Of a stretch of DNA of 64,000 nt, positions 25,977 to 34,606 are shown one piece after another. The number at the start of each line of letters is the position of its first letter. Position 1 is the stretch's first letter. The translations under genes and the position numbers were made by a program. The notes under the pieces are model-generated. The model did not search any database. It was not told where the DNA came from and worked only from the letters and a program-made list of their open reading frames with translations. The stretch covers positions 1,033,501-1,097,500 of the forward strand of contig NZ_CP146069.1 of assembly GCF_037023735.1 (NCBI RefSeq), given 5' to 3'. The DNA is from Roseovarius sp. S88 (GTDB lineage Bacteria > Pseudomonadota > Alphaproteobacteria > Rhodobacterales > Rhodobacteraceae).

Positions 25977-26531
25977 TCAGGCCTGAACGGCCTTCATAAA
26001 TCTATCTTTGATCACAACGGGATCCATGGTGATCACCGGCATCTTGGCATTGCCGCTGTCGCATTTGACGACCATCACGGTCATTTTCTTGCTATCAATG
26101 GCATCTTGCAGAGCCTTGCCAGTGTCGACGTCCTGCACCTCAACCACATTCTCGCAACCCGCCGCGCGGGCCATGCCCGCTAGCGAGGTTTTCTTGCCGG
26201 TATAGGTCGGCTGATCCCCGGTTGAGCCATAAGAGCCGTTGTCGATGATCATCAGGATGTAATTGTCGGCCACATTGTTCGCGATCGTGGGCAGGGTGCA
26301 CAGGTTGGTCAGAACCGAGCCATCACCGTCGATGGAAATTACGGTCTTGTCCTGTGCGAGTGCTAACCCCAGGCCAATGGAAGACGACAACCCCATCGTG
26401 CCCAGCATGTAAAAATTCGTCGGCTGGTCATCAATCGCATGAAGCTCTTGGGAGGGAATGCCGATGTTACAGACGACAAGCCGATCGCGCAGGATCGGGG
26501 CGATTTCTTTGAGAATTTCAGAACGGATCAT
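25977..26531 (-). CDS. comE: Sulfopyruvate decarboxylase, beta subunit
   Basis: A 184-residue TPP-binding half-enzyme. The TPP pyrophosphate motif is GDGSVLTN near residue 72 with NNVADNYILMIIDN further on, and MGLSSSIGLGLAL near 52 fits the family. It pairs with the alpha subunit encoded just upstream; the ATG overlaps the alpha stop by 4 bases. ComDE decarboxylates 3-sulfopyruvate to sulfoacetaldehyde. Phosphonopyruvate decarboxylase is the close alternative, but the hps genes in the same operon favour the sulfonate reaction. Sulfoacetaldehyde acetyltransferase (xsc) is not in the window. Confidence 0.85.
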   Translation of the reverse strand: MIRSEILKEIAPILRDRLVVCNIGIPSQELHAIDDQPTNFYMLGTMGLSSSIGLGLALAQDKTVISIDGDGSVLTNLCTLPTIANNVADNYILMIIDNGSYGSTGDQPTYTGKKTSLAGMARAAGCENVVEVQDVDTGKALQDAIDSKKMTVMVVKCDSGNAKMPVITMDPVVIKDRFMKAVQA

Positions 26532-27034
26532 TGGTCGCCATAGCCTCCCCAGAAGTTGGCATCGGTCAGGATGGCCACAGGTTTGTTGCACATGAAGGTG
26601 TATTTCAGAATGTTGTCGAACTCTTCGACGTCCCGCTGCCAATGGAAGTGGTAGGTTGGGATGTTGAGCTGCGCCAAGAGCGCTTTGGTGTGCACCGCCA
26701 TTTCCACCTGACAGGCCACCGGCTCACGCAACTCGCCGCGATAGGAAATGATCATCGGCAGCGGCATGTGGTAATACTGAATGAGCGTGGCCAGAGTGTT
26801 GATCGTCACACCAATCGCCGTGTTCTGCATGATGATGGCCGGACGCTTGCCGCCCATGTGCGCACCCGCGCACAGGCCCATGCCCTCGTCTTCCTTGTTG
26901 GACGGAATGTGATAGATGCCGTCGCGGTTCTCGACCTCTTCGATCACACCGGCGAGCTGCTTGCAGGGCACAGTGGTGACAAAGGAGATGTCGTTGGCGA
27001 CAAGATCATCAACGATCTTCTTGTCGATATTCAT
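26528..27034 (-). CDS. comD: Sulfopyruvate decarboxylase, alpha subunit
   Basis: A 168-residue protein forming the pyrimidine-binding half of a split TPP enzyme: the activating Glu lies in IPSNKEDEGMGLCAGAHMGG near residue 42, followed by MQNTAIG near 70. The split alpha/beta arrangement matches ComD/ComE of Roseobacter sulfonate degraders and archaeal coenzyme M biosynthesis. It follows the alcohol dehydrogenase by 50 bases and shares a 4-base overlap with comE, so the subunits are probably made in equal amounts. Role: 3-sulfopyruvate to sulfoacetaldehyde plus CO2. Confidence 0.85.
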   Translation of the reverse strand: MNIDKKIVDDLVANDISFVTTVPCKQLAGVIEEVENRDGIYHIPSNKEDEGMGLCAGAHMGGKRPAIIMQNTAIGVTINTLATLIQYYHMPLPMIISYRGELREPVACQVEMAVHTKALLAQLNIPTYHFHWQRDVEEFDNILKYTFMCNKPVAILTDANFWGGYGDQ

Positions 27035-27084
27035 CTGAGATAGCCTTTCGGTTGGAGCGCCTCGGCGCTGTGTGGCGTTACATG

Positions 27085-28065
27085 CTATTGATCGGGATAG
27101 AGTACGATTTTCGGATGTGCGACGTGGCCTGCGAGCAGATCCTGAAAGGCTTGATAACCATCGGATAGAGTGCGTTTGTCAAACCAATCGAGCGGACCAA
27201 GGCGGCTGTCAAAAATGGCCTGCGCCGTGTCTCGGAAATCTTGGGTTGTGTAGGTATAGGTGCCGATAAAAGTGATCTCTTGCAGGGTCATGCGTCGGGC
27301 ATCGAGGCCCCCGGCATCCTCGCCCAGACCGACATGCGCGATCACGCCTCCGGGTTCCGCCATCGCAGACGCGGCAGCACGGGTTGCGGCATAGCCCACG
27401 GCGTCGATGATGATGGGAAACGTGCCCTCGGCTTGTGCGATGGCCTTTTGGTTGCACGTATCCTGCAAGAACTTACGCCGCGCATCGTTCGGCTCCGAAA
27501 GGGTGATGTCATCAACCCCCATGGCCTTGAGCGCCAGCGCTGCGGCGAGCCCAATCGCCCCGCCGCCGATAACCAAAGCGCGCCGATCCTGATACGGATG
27601 CAGGGCCTCAAGCGCCAGACGTGCGGCGTGCCAACTCACCGCCAACGGCTCAGCCAAAGCGGCCTTATCAAGCGCTGTGTCCTTCGGCACTGTGATAAGG
27701 TTTTGCTCCGGCATCGCGACAAGCTCGGCAAAGGCCCCTTCGCGCGGTGGCATGGAGATGATCTGCCGGGTTGGACACAGGTTTTCACGCCCCGATGTGC
27801 AGGCCGGGCAGGTGCCGCAAGTGACCAGCGGATTGATGGTGACGCGATCTCCTGCACGCGGGCCTCCAACAATCACGCCTGCCGCCTCATGCCCCAGAAT
27901 AAGCGGGGCCGGGCGGCGATTGTCATGGCCCAGATAGGCATGCATGTCAGAGCCGCAAATGCCCACGGCGGCGACACGGATGAGATGCTCTCCGTCACGT
28001 GGCGCGGCATCAGCAACGTCCCGGTAGCCCATCTGCTCCACACCGTCATAAACCAGCGCCTTCAT
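27085..28065 (-). CDS. hpsP: Zinc-dependent alcohol dehydrogenase of the MDR family, HpsP-like
   Basis: A 326-residue medium-chain dehydrogenase. Catalytic zinc ligands are visible in GICGSDMHA (Cys near residue 37) and GHEAAG (His-Glu near 58), structural-zinc cysteines in CGTCPACTSGRENLC near 83-97, and the NAD motif VIGGGAIGLAAA near 163. With the SDR and HpsN genes in one operon it fits HpsP, which together with HpsO is proposed to isomerise (S)- to (R)-2,3-dihydroxypropane-1-sulfonate through the keto form. Start ATG overlaps the SDR stop by 4 bases. Confidence 0.78.
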   Translation of the reverse strand: MKALVYDGVEQMGYRDVADAAPRDGEHLIRVAAVGICGSDMHAYLGHDNRRPAPLILGHEAAGVIVGGPRAGDRVTINPLVTCGTCPACTSGRENLCPTRQIISMPPREGAFAELVAMPEQNLITVPKDTALDKAALAEPLAVSWHAARLALEALHPYQDRRALVIGGGAIGLAAALALKAMGVDDITLSEPNDARRKFLQDTCNQKAIAQAEGTFPIIIDAVGYAATRAAASAMAEPGGVIAHVGLGEDAGGLDARRMTLQEITFIGTYTYTTQDFRDTAQAIFDSRLGPLDWFDKRTLSDGYQAFQDLLAGHVAHPKIVLYPDQ

Positions 28066-28835
28066 TTCGCGGTGAACCCCCCGTCGACCATGAGAACCTG
28101 TCCGGTGACGTAGCCTGAGGCCTCGGAGCACAAGAAAAGTAGCGGCCCGTCGATGTCGCGCAGCTCTCCGTTGCGGGCAACACAGGTTTGCGCAGCGTTG
28201 CGCGCGGCCCGGTCGGCATCACCGAATACGGCTTGGGTCAATTCGGTTGGGAAAAATCCGGGACCAATCGCATTGGCCATGATGCCATGCGATGACCACG
28301 CCTCGGCCATCGCACGCGTGAGCTGGGCGATGCCGCCTTTGGATGCACCATAGGCGATGCCACCGGGAAAGGCGCGCGTGGTCTGCAGCGAGGCGAAGTT
28401 GACGATGCGGCCCCAACCCTTGGATTTCATTGTCGGCACAAAGGCTTGGCTCAAGAAGAAGGGAGTGGAGAGGTTCAGCGCCAGCGTTTGGTCCCATCCT
28501 TCCGCCGTGACATCATCGGCAGCTTCTCGGGTGTTGATGCCGGCTGCATGAATAAGAATGTCAGGTGCACCAAAGGGTGCTGCAATCTTCGCCACGACGG
28601 TGTCGAGATCATCCCTGTTCGACACATCTGCGACGACCGTTTCAATGCCGACGCCAACTTCCGCTTTAAGATCCTCCAGCGCCTCTTTGCGCCGTGCCAC
28701 GCCAATCACGTAAGCTCCGGCAGCGGCCAAGGTCACAGCGGCGCGACGCCCCAATCCCGAGCTTGCGCCAGTCACGCAAGCCACATGGCCTGTCAGATCA
28801 AACAGATCGCGTGGGTCTTGTTCGGGATCACCCAT
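28062..28835 (-). CDS. hpsO: Short-chain dehydrogenase/reductase, HpsO-like
   Basis: A 257-residue SDR with the cofactor motif TGASSGLGRRAA near residue 22, NAG-equivalent HAAGIN near 90, and the catalytic Tyr-x-x-x-Lys in YGASKGG near 158. It lies between hpsN and hpsP in an overlapping operon, as expected for HpsO, which oxidises one enantiomer of dihydroxypropanesulfonate at C2. The ATG at 28835 is the listed start; a GTG at 28841 is possible. Either overlaps the hpsN stop by several bases. Confidence 0.8.
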   Translation of the reverse strand: MGDPEQDPRDLFDLTGHVACVTGASSGLGRRAAVTLAAAGAYVIGVARRKEALEDLKAEVGVGIETVVADVSNRDDLDTVVAKIAAPFGAPDILIHAAGINTREAADDVTAEGWDQTLALNLSTPFFLSQAFVPTMKSKGWGRIVNFASLQTTRAFPGGIAYGASKGGIAQLTRAMAEAWSSHGIMANAIGPGFFPTELTQAVFGDADRAARNAAQTCVARNGELRDIDGPLLFLCSEASGYVTGQVLMVDGGFTAK

Positions 28836-30135
28836 CGGCACTTAGATCGAAATTTTCGCGGGGGAAATATTTGGCCAGACGCACATCCGCCGCACGGGCA
28901 TGTCCTTCCATCCCCTCCAGACGCGAGATGCGCGCCGTGGCCTCAGCCACGGATTTGGATCCTTCGCGTGTGGCGCGCTGCCAGGTGACGATCTTCATGT
29001 ATTTGTGCACGCTTAGACCGCCTGTGTAGCTTGCAGCCCCTGACGTTGGCAGCACGTGGTTGGTGCCGGTGGCTTTGTCGCCATATGATACGGTGGTTTC
29101 TTCACCGAGAAACAGAGAGCCGTAGCAGGTCAGACGGTTCAGCCACCAATCAAGGTCTTCGGCCTGTACCGTCAGGTGCTCGGGCGCGTAGTCATCCGAG
29201 CAAGCCGCCATTTCTTCGCGGTCGGCACACACAATCACTTCGGCATAGTCGCGCCATGCGGCAAAAGCGTTGTCGCGGTTAAGCTCGGGCAGGTCTTCGA
29301 TCAGGCCGGGAACCAAGTCCATCACCTTCTCGGCCAGGTCACGTTGGTCTGTCACCAGCCAGACTGGCGAGTTGTACCCATGCTCGGCCTGGCTGACGAG
29401 ATCTGTGGCCACGATATGAGCGTCGGCTGTGTGATCAGCCAGGATGAGGCTGTCCGTAGGGCCGGCAATCATGTCGATGCCAACCTTGCCAAACAGGATG
29501 CGCTTGGCTTCGGCCACGAATTGGTTTCCAGGTCCCACCAGGATGTTGGCCTTGGGCAAGCCAAAGAGACCATATGTCATCGCCGCAACGCCCTGAACCC
29601 CGCCCATGGCCATGATTTTATCCGCACCGCAAATGTGCGCGGCGTATACAATCGCCGGGGCAATCCCGACGCCGGGGCGCGGGGGAGAGCAGGCGGTGAT
29701 ATGGCGACAGCCTGCGACCTTGGCGGTGGTCACGGTCATGATGGCACTGGCGATGTGGCTGTAGCGGCCACCGGGCGCGTAACACCCGGCAGCGTCCACT
29801 GGGATGGCTTTCTGACCGGCCACAAAGCCAGGCAGGATTTCCATCTCGACATCCGCCACAGTCGACTTCTGCATTTCCGCAAAGCGGCGCACATTGTCAT
29901 GGGCAAACTGGATGTCGGCCTTAAGCTTATCCGGCACCTGCTCACAAGCCGCGTCAATCTCTTGCTGCGTCAGAAGGGTGTTGCCGTCGTATTGATCGAA
30001 CTTCGCAGCATATTCCAGCGCCTTGGCATCACCGCCCGCTTCGATGTCGGACAGGATTCCTTGCACAGTGGCATGCACTTCTGACGCGTCAGACTTGGAC
30101 GTCAGTGTCGCTTTCTTGAGGTATTCGCGGGACAT
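28828..30135 (-). CDS. hpsN: Sulfopropanediol 3-dehydrogenase (histidinol dehydrogenase family)
   Basis: A 435-residue protein of the histidinol dehydrogenase superfamily. It has PVDAAGCYAPGGRY near residue 115, GPGNQFVAEAKRILFG near 210, IDMIAGPTDSL, and YAPEHLTV near 325, the zinc and catalytic region. No his-operon genes are present, and HpsO-, HpsP- and ComDE-type genes follow. The natural reading is HpsN, which oxidises (R)-2,3-dihydroxypropane-1-sulfonate to (R)-sulfolactate with two NAD+. The ATG at 30135 has AAGGA upstream; a longer in-frame extension to 30204 has none. Promoter region shared with the LacI gene. Confidence 0.85.
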   Translation of the reverse strand: MSREYLKKATLTSKSDASEVHATVQGILSDIEAGGDAKALEYAAKFDQYDGNTLLTQQEIDAACEQVPDKLKADIQFAHDNVRRFAEMQKSTVADVEMEILPGFVAGQKAIPVDAAGCYAPGGRYSHIASAIMTVTTAKVAGCRHITACSPPRPGVGIAPAIVYAAHICGADKIMAMGGVQGVAAMTYGLFGLPKANILVGPGNQFVAEAKRILFGKVGIDMIAGPTDSLILADHTADAHIVATDLVSQAEHGYNSPVWLVTDQRDLAEKVMDLVPGLIEDLPELNRDNAFAAWRDYAEVIVCADREEMAACSDDYAPEHLTVQAEDLDWWLNRLTCYGSLFLGEETTVSYGDKATGTNHVLPTSGAASYTGGLSVHKYMKIVTWQRATREGSKSVAEATARISRLEGMEGHARAADVRLAKYFPRENFDLSADG

Positions 30136-30270
30136 GGTGGTCGTTCCTTGGGTCAAACTGGGCAAACAATGCAGGTCTTTGCACCGGCAACGGGCAGAGA
30201 GCAAAGGGCGTGTCGCGGTCGTAGATCAAAAGCCATGTCTCACCCCCTTCGAAGAATCAGCCTTAGACTG

Positions 30271-30305
30271 TGTAAGCGCTTACATAATTTATGCAAGCGC
30301 TTACA
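30271..30305. promoter_or_regulatory. Twin LacI-type operators upstream of hpsN
   Basis: TGTAAGCGCTTACA (30271-30284) is a perfect 14-base palindrome with the central CG typical of LacI/GalR operators. A second copy, TGCAAGCGCTTACA (30292-30305), differs by one base. Their centres are 21 bases apart, two DNA turns, on the same helix face. They lie in the 243-base divergent region between hpsN and the LacI gene and probably repress one or both promoters. Confidence 0.8.
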
Positions 30306-30378
30306 TCAAGCTGTTTCAATGTATGTGTTTCATGCTATGTGGGTTCCGAAATGCCCTAGGAAAGGTCCGATCTCTGTT

Positions 30379-31383
30379 ATGGTCAAACCAGCGCCGACCC
30401 TCGACGATGTTGCCAAGATGGCCGGAGTGTCCACGGCTACAGTGTCGCGCTGCCTGAATGAGCCGGGCAAAGTGATTGAAACCACGAGAGACAAAGTGAT
30501 GAAGGCCGTCGATGCGTTGGGCTACACACCGAATTTCGCGGCGCGGGTTATGGCGGCCAAACGGAGCTTTACCATTGGCGCCATCGTCCCGACCCTGGAC
30601 AACGCCATTTTCGCCAAAGGTTTGCAAGCCTTTCAGGAAGCGTTGCACTCGCGGGGTTACACGCTTTTGGTGTCCAGTTCCGCCTACAAACCTGTTGTCG
30701 AAAAAGAACAAATTCGCACATTGGTGGCGCGAGGGGCGGATGGGCTATTGCTGATTGGATATGAACGCGAAGACCAGATCTACACCTACCTGGCGCAGCA
30801 AAATGTGCCTGCCCTGGTCGCATGGGCGTTTGATGCAAATGGGCCGGTGCCATCGGTTGGTTTCGACAACCACGCCGCGATGTACGCAATGGCCACCGAA
30901 GCGATTGATCGCGGCCATCGCCGGTTGGCCATGATTTCGGGCGCATGCACTGGCAACGATCGTGCGCAACGACGCCTGGACGGTGTGAAGGATGCGATGG
31001 CGGCCAGGGGGCTGTCACCCGATGCTCTTGCCGTTATCGAGACGGCTTATACGATCGAAGCGGGCGAGGCGGCGTTTGCCCGTCTCATGGCGCGCACACC
31101 CCGCGCCACGGCCGTCATCTGCGGCAACGACCTGCTGGCGGTTGGGGCGCTGCAAACGGCCAAGTCGCTTGGGCTTGATGTGCCGGGAGACGTCTCCCTC
31201 ACCGGGTTTGACGACATGGAGCTGGCGCGCATTGTGCACCCGACACTCACAACCGTTGCGGTGCCGCATCGTGAGATGGGCCAGACCGCTGCAGATGAAT
31301 TGATTGCGATGGTCGAAGGAAGCAGTCCCGGAAGATCGCGCTTGCTTGAGACACGTCTAGTCCTGCGGGCTTCGCTGGCCTGA
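30379..31383 (+). CDS. LacI-family transcriptional regulator of the hps/com operon
   Basis: A 334-residue LacI/GalR protein. The N-terminal helix-turn-helix and hinge are TLDDVAKMAGVSTATVSRCL and NFAARVMAAKRS (residues about 6-60), followed by a periplasmic-binding-protein-like effector domain ending near GFDDMELARIVHP. I chose the ATG at 30379, which begins the HTH at the usual distance; upstream in-frame codons would overlap the operators. Divergent from hpsN with twin palindromes between, so repression released by dihydroxypropanesulfonate or sulfolactate is the likely mode. Confidence 0.88.
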   Translation: MVKPAPTLDDVAKMAGVSTATVSRCLNEPGKVIETTRDKVMKAVDALGYTPNFAARVMAAKRSFTIGAIVPTLDNAIFAKGLQAFQEALHSRGYTLLVSSSAYKPVVEKEQIRTLVARGADGLLLIGYEREDQIYTYLAQQNVPALVAWAFDANGPVPSVGFDNHAAMYAMATEAIDRGHRRLAMISGACTGNDRAQRRLDGVKDAMAARGLSPDALAVIETAYTIEAGEAAFARLMARTPRATAVICGNDLLAVGALQTAKSLGLDVPGDVSLTGFDDMELARIVHPTLTTVAVPHREMGQTAADELIAMVEGSSPGRSRLLETRLVLRASLA

Positions 31384-31569
31384 CCTGCCGACAAGGCAGC
31401 GTTCGCGGCCAAATTTGCGTTCAATTCTTGGTTTTACCCCGCGTCGGGTCACAGGGTTAGCCAAGTTTGGCCACGAGTTCTCCACATTTGCACCGCCCTT
31501 ATAGAGAGCGGGATTGGGTTGATCTCGAAGACCACCCTTTCTCGCCGGGTTAAGGTAACGGGGAAGACG
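31384..31569 (+). promoter_or_regulatory. Promoter region of the kinase/GTPase operon
   Basis: A 186-base gap between the LacI gene and the kinase start holds no gene. A short CTGCC/GGCAG hairpin (31385-31399) just after the LacI stop could weakly end that transcript. The promoter of the long operon must lie in the remainder; I see no clear operator. GGGGAAG precedes the kinase ATG. Confidence 0.35.
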
Positions 31570-33152
31570 ATGAATCTTGAACCGCAGCGCAGTGGTATTG
31601 AGTTGCCCAGCGGGACACAACTCCTAAGGGGGCAGTACGTCATCGAACGTCCGCTCTCGCAGGGGGGTTCGGGATTACCTATCTTGCCCGCGACAGCCTG
31701 AAGCGCCGTGTGGTCATCAAGGAATGCTTCCCCCAGGATTTATGCACACGCGCCGCGCTTCGGGTTTGCCCCAAGTCTGAACAGTTCACCAAGCGTTTCG
31801 ACACGGTGCTCGATCAGTTCAAACACGAAGCGTACCGCCTGGCCGCGCTGGAGCATCCCGGCATCGTCCGCGTGCATCAGGTGTTTGAGGAGAACGGAAC
31901 AGCCTTCCTCGGCATGGATTTTGTGAATGGCGAAGACCTGTGCACGATTGTCGAAGAATTTCCTGAGCGGTTGGATGGTGCTACGCTTTTACAGGTCGTG
32001 ACCGAAGCGCTCGAAGCGGTTCAGTACACCCACGAACAGGGGATCCTGCACCGCGACCTGGCGCCTGACAATTTCATCATTGACGCGCGCAACCGAGTGA
32101 CGCTGATCGATTTCGGGTCTTCGCTAGAAGCTGAGAACCAGGCTCAGACTGCTAGCAGCAAGCTATTGGCGGTGAAAGATGGGTATTCGCCGTTTGAGTT
32201 TTACGACGAAGCGGCTCAGCATGATGTCGTTAGTGATATCTATGCGTTGGGTGCAACCTTCCACTATCTGGTGACCGGCTATACCCCGCCAGATGCTGAA
32301 ATCCGCCGTCAGTCCGTAGAGGCCGACCGCCAGGATCCGTTCGAGCCGTTGCGCGGCGTGGACTGGGACCTTGATCAGGGATTTTTGAACCTGATCAACC
32401 AGGCTCTGAACATTTACCCGCAGGATCGCATCGCGAGTGCGGCACAATGGCTTCAGCATTTGAATGCGGCCCCTGCGGCGCAGCTTCAGTCTCAACCTCA
32501 GCCGCAGGCCCAAGTGCAGGCGGCTGTCCCCGCAACACCAGATCCGGTGTTGCATGTGCAGCCGGACACACCAGCCCCGGCTGTGGACGCACCCAAGCCG
32601 CTGCACGCGCCGGTGAAGGATGCGCCAGTGTCCGTGCCTGACCCTCGCGTCAAAGCATCGATGCCCACTGAGACCGAAAACAGCCCAAAACAGAAGACAC
32701 TGGCTGCCGCACCCCCGCCGGACCCAACGGCGATCCCACTCGACGCGCCGGAAATCGTATCAAAGATTTCTCAGCTCGTGTCCGACACCAATAGCAAGTT
32801 CAAACCCGGTGTCCCGCAATTGCTTCGGACCGCTGAGGATGTTGAGCGTGAGCAGGCGGCCAAGGCAGAAGTTGCAAAACCAAAATCGCAGCCTGTCGAC
32901 ATCTTTGGCAATCCGATCGAAGACGTGGATGCGTTCCTGGCCGAACAAGACGGAACCCAGCGTGGCAAGAAACGCAAGTCGAAAAACAAAGCAGGCACCA
33001 ACTCCCAAGACCCGAGCATGGAACAACATGCCGATTCAGAAGGCCGTGACCCGAACGACCCCAAGCCTGCGCGCAAAGGCGCGATGGGTCGTTTCTTTAA
33101 CAAACTTCTGCCCGGAAAAGAGTCAGGCGACTCTGTTGTTCTCCAGAACTAA
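31570..33152 (+). CDS. Hanks-type Ser/Thr protein kinase, one-base frameshift in this sequence
   Basis: Restoring one G in the six-G run at 31662-31667 joins an N-terminal stretch ending in the glycine loop (LSQGGFGITYLARD) to the rest, giving about 528 residues. The kinase domain spans about 15-290: Lys in VVIKECF (about 51), HRDLAPDN (about 161-168), DFGSS (about 181) and YSPFEFY. The tail is Pro/Gln/Ala-rich without a membrane segment, so the kinase looks cytoplasmic. It opens an operon with an FHA protein and PP2C phosphatase 11 bases downstream. Similar trios serve type VI secretion, but no secretion genes are present. Without the correction the kinase would lack its ATP-binding loop. 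Confidence 0.82.
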
Positions 33153-33163
33153 AGGAACAAAAA

Positions 33164-34606
33164 ATGAAATTTTTGCGTGATATTATTGAAGAAAAGCGTG
33201 CAGCCCGCGCCGGCGACGAGGCTCCGAACGCGCAGGCCGCCGAAGCGCCCACACTGGATATACCATCCGTCAATGACACAATGGACCGTGATGTGGCCCA
33301 ACCAGCGCCGAACGGGTCTGCGGATGAGATGGAATTTGATCTCAAAAGCCTTGGGCCGACACAAAGCTATGATGACGACGAAGGCTGGGTTGGTGATACG
33401 GCAAACGAAGGGGCTGCGATCAATGGGGATCTCTGCGGCTTGCATGACATGTTTGCCGATACCGAGACCGATGAAGGCGAAGCGGAGACGTCGGAGGCGT
33501 TGAACCTGCAAGGGTTTGAAGTCAAGCAAGAGGCGGACGCCGAAGACGAAGCGGATGCCGAAGAGCCAAGCCTTTCCGACGCGCTGGAAGCTGCGGTCGC
33601 TGACCTTGAAACGCTGCAGATCGAGTCTGAGACTGAGATGGACATCGATGCTTCGGAAGATACGAGCGAAGACGCTTGGGCAGAAGGCGACATGCCTGAG
33701 ACGGAGATGTCCGACGACGCGTTGGAGATGGCGGAAATCGAACAAGACGCGATGACCGAAGCTGCCTCTGACGATCTGTCGGAAGGTGCCACATCCGAGG
33801 ACGAGTTCTCCGAGGACGACAGTGCCTTGGACATTGATGAAACGGATGATCCCGAAGATGTGGCTGAGATCGAGGAAGTTGAACTGGACGCCTCGGAACC
33901 TGAGCTTGGTGTGGATGAGGAGGATATCTCTACAGTTGAAGAAAGTGAAGTCGCCCCAGAGGTTGAAGCCGTGACGGAGGCTCTGAAGGCGGAGGACGCG
34001 ACGGACGAAGCCAGCGAAGATGATCGTGCGGCCCCTGAAGCGATTGACGAGGCACAGCCCGAGATTGCCACAGATGCCCCAATGGCTGTGCCACTTCCAG
34101 CGGCCGGACGTGGGTCTGGCGGGCGTTCGGGGCGTGTGAAAACCCGTATCTTGGGCTTTACAGCGCCTTCGACCACCAGCGAGGATCCATTCGAGAAGGC
34201 TGGCGTGTCGGCCAAACCGACAGAGGCTTCGGCAAGCTTCCCGGTGGGATGGCTTGTGGTTGTTGACGGACCGGGCCGCGGCACAGCATTCACCATTTTT
34301 GATGGCGTGACGCAGATCGGGCGCGGCGAGGATCAAACCGTACGTCTGAATTTCGGCGACAATTCGATCTCGCGAGAGAACCACGCCGCGATTGCCTATG
34401 ACAATGAGCAACAGACCTTTTTCATCGGTCACGGTGGCAAGGCCAACCTGGTCCGGGTGAACAATCGTCCTGTGCTTAGCACGGAAGAGCTTCAGTCAGA
34501 AGACAAGGTGCGTATTGGCGAAACCACGCTGCGTTTTGTGGCGTTCTGCGGTGCAAACTTCTCGTGGGGTCACGACGAGGACGTCAAACATGCCTCAGCC
34601 CAATAA
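33164..34606 (+). CDS. FHA-domain protein with long acidic disordered region
   Basis: A 480-residue protein. Residues about 60-305 are low-complexity and rich in Asp, Glu, Ser and Ala. A basic patch (GRGSGGRSGRVKTR, about 315-328) precedes a C-terminal FHA domain (about 362-460) with the phosphothreonine-binding GR (386-387), SRENH (403-407) and a conserved Asn in VNNRPV. FHA domains bind phosphothreonine, so the adjacent kinase is the likely source of its ligand and the PP2C the eraser. It overlaps the phosphatase gene by 17 bases. The acidic region might be a multi-site phosphorylation or docking segment; it also generates long antisense frames that are not genes. Confidence 0.85.
   Translation: MKFLRDIIEEKRAARAGDEAPNAQAAEAPTLDIPSVNDTMDRDVAQPAPNGSADEMEFDLKSLGPTQSYDDDEGWVGDTANEGAAINGDLCGLHDMFADTETDEGEAETSEALNLQGFEVKQEADAEDEADAEEPSLSDALEAAVADLETLQIESETEMDIDASEDTSEDAWAEGDMPETEMSDDALEMAEIEQDAMTEAASDDLSEGATSEDEFSEDDSALDIDETDDPEDVAEIEEVELDASEPELGVDEEDISTVEESEVAPEVEAVTEALKAEDATDEASEDDRAAPEAIDEAQPEIATDAPMAVPLPAAGRGSGGRSGRVKTRILGFTAPSTTSEDPFEKAGVSAKPTEASASFPVGWLVVVDGPGRGTAFTIFDGVTQIGRGEDQTVRLNFGDNSISRENHAAIAYDNEQQTFFIGHGGKANLVRVNNRPVLSTEELQSEDKVRIGETTLRFVAFCGANFSWGHDEDVKHASAQ

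Noticed and set aside
28828..30135. Histidinol dehydrogenase of histidine biosynthesis
   Set aside because: Family membership fits, but the operon partners (SDR, MDR dehydrogenase, sulfopyruvate decarboxylase) and the absence of his genes point to HpsN.
33367..34296. A Ser-rich 309-codon minus-strand frame
   Set aside because: It is the complement of the Asp/Glu-rich stretch in the FHA protein (GAA/GAC/GAT read backwards as Ser/Phe/Val codons) and not a real adhesin-like gene.
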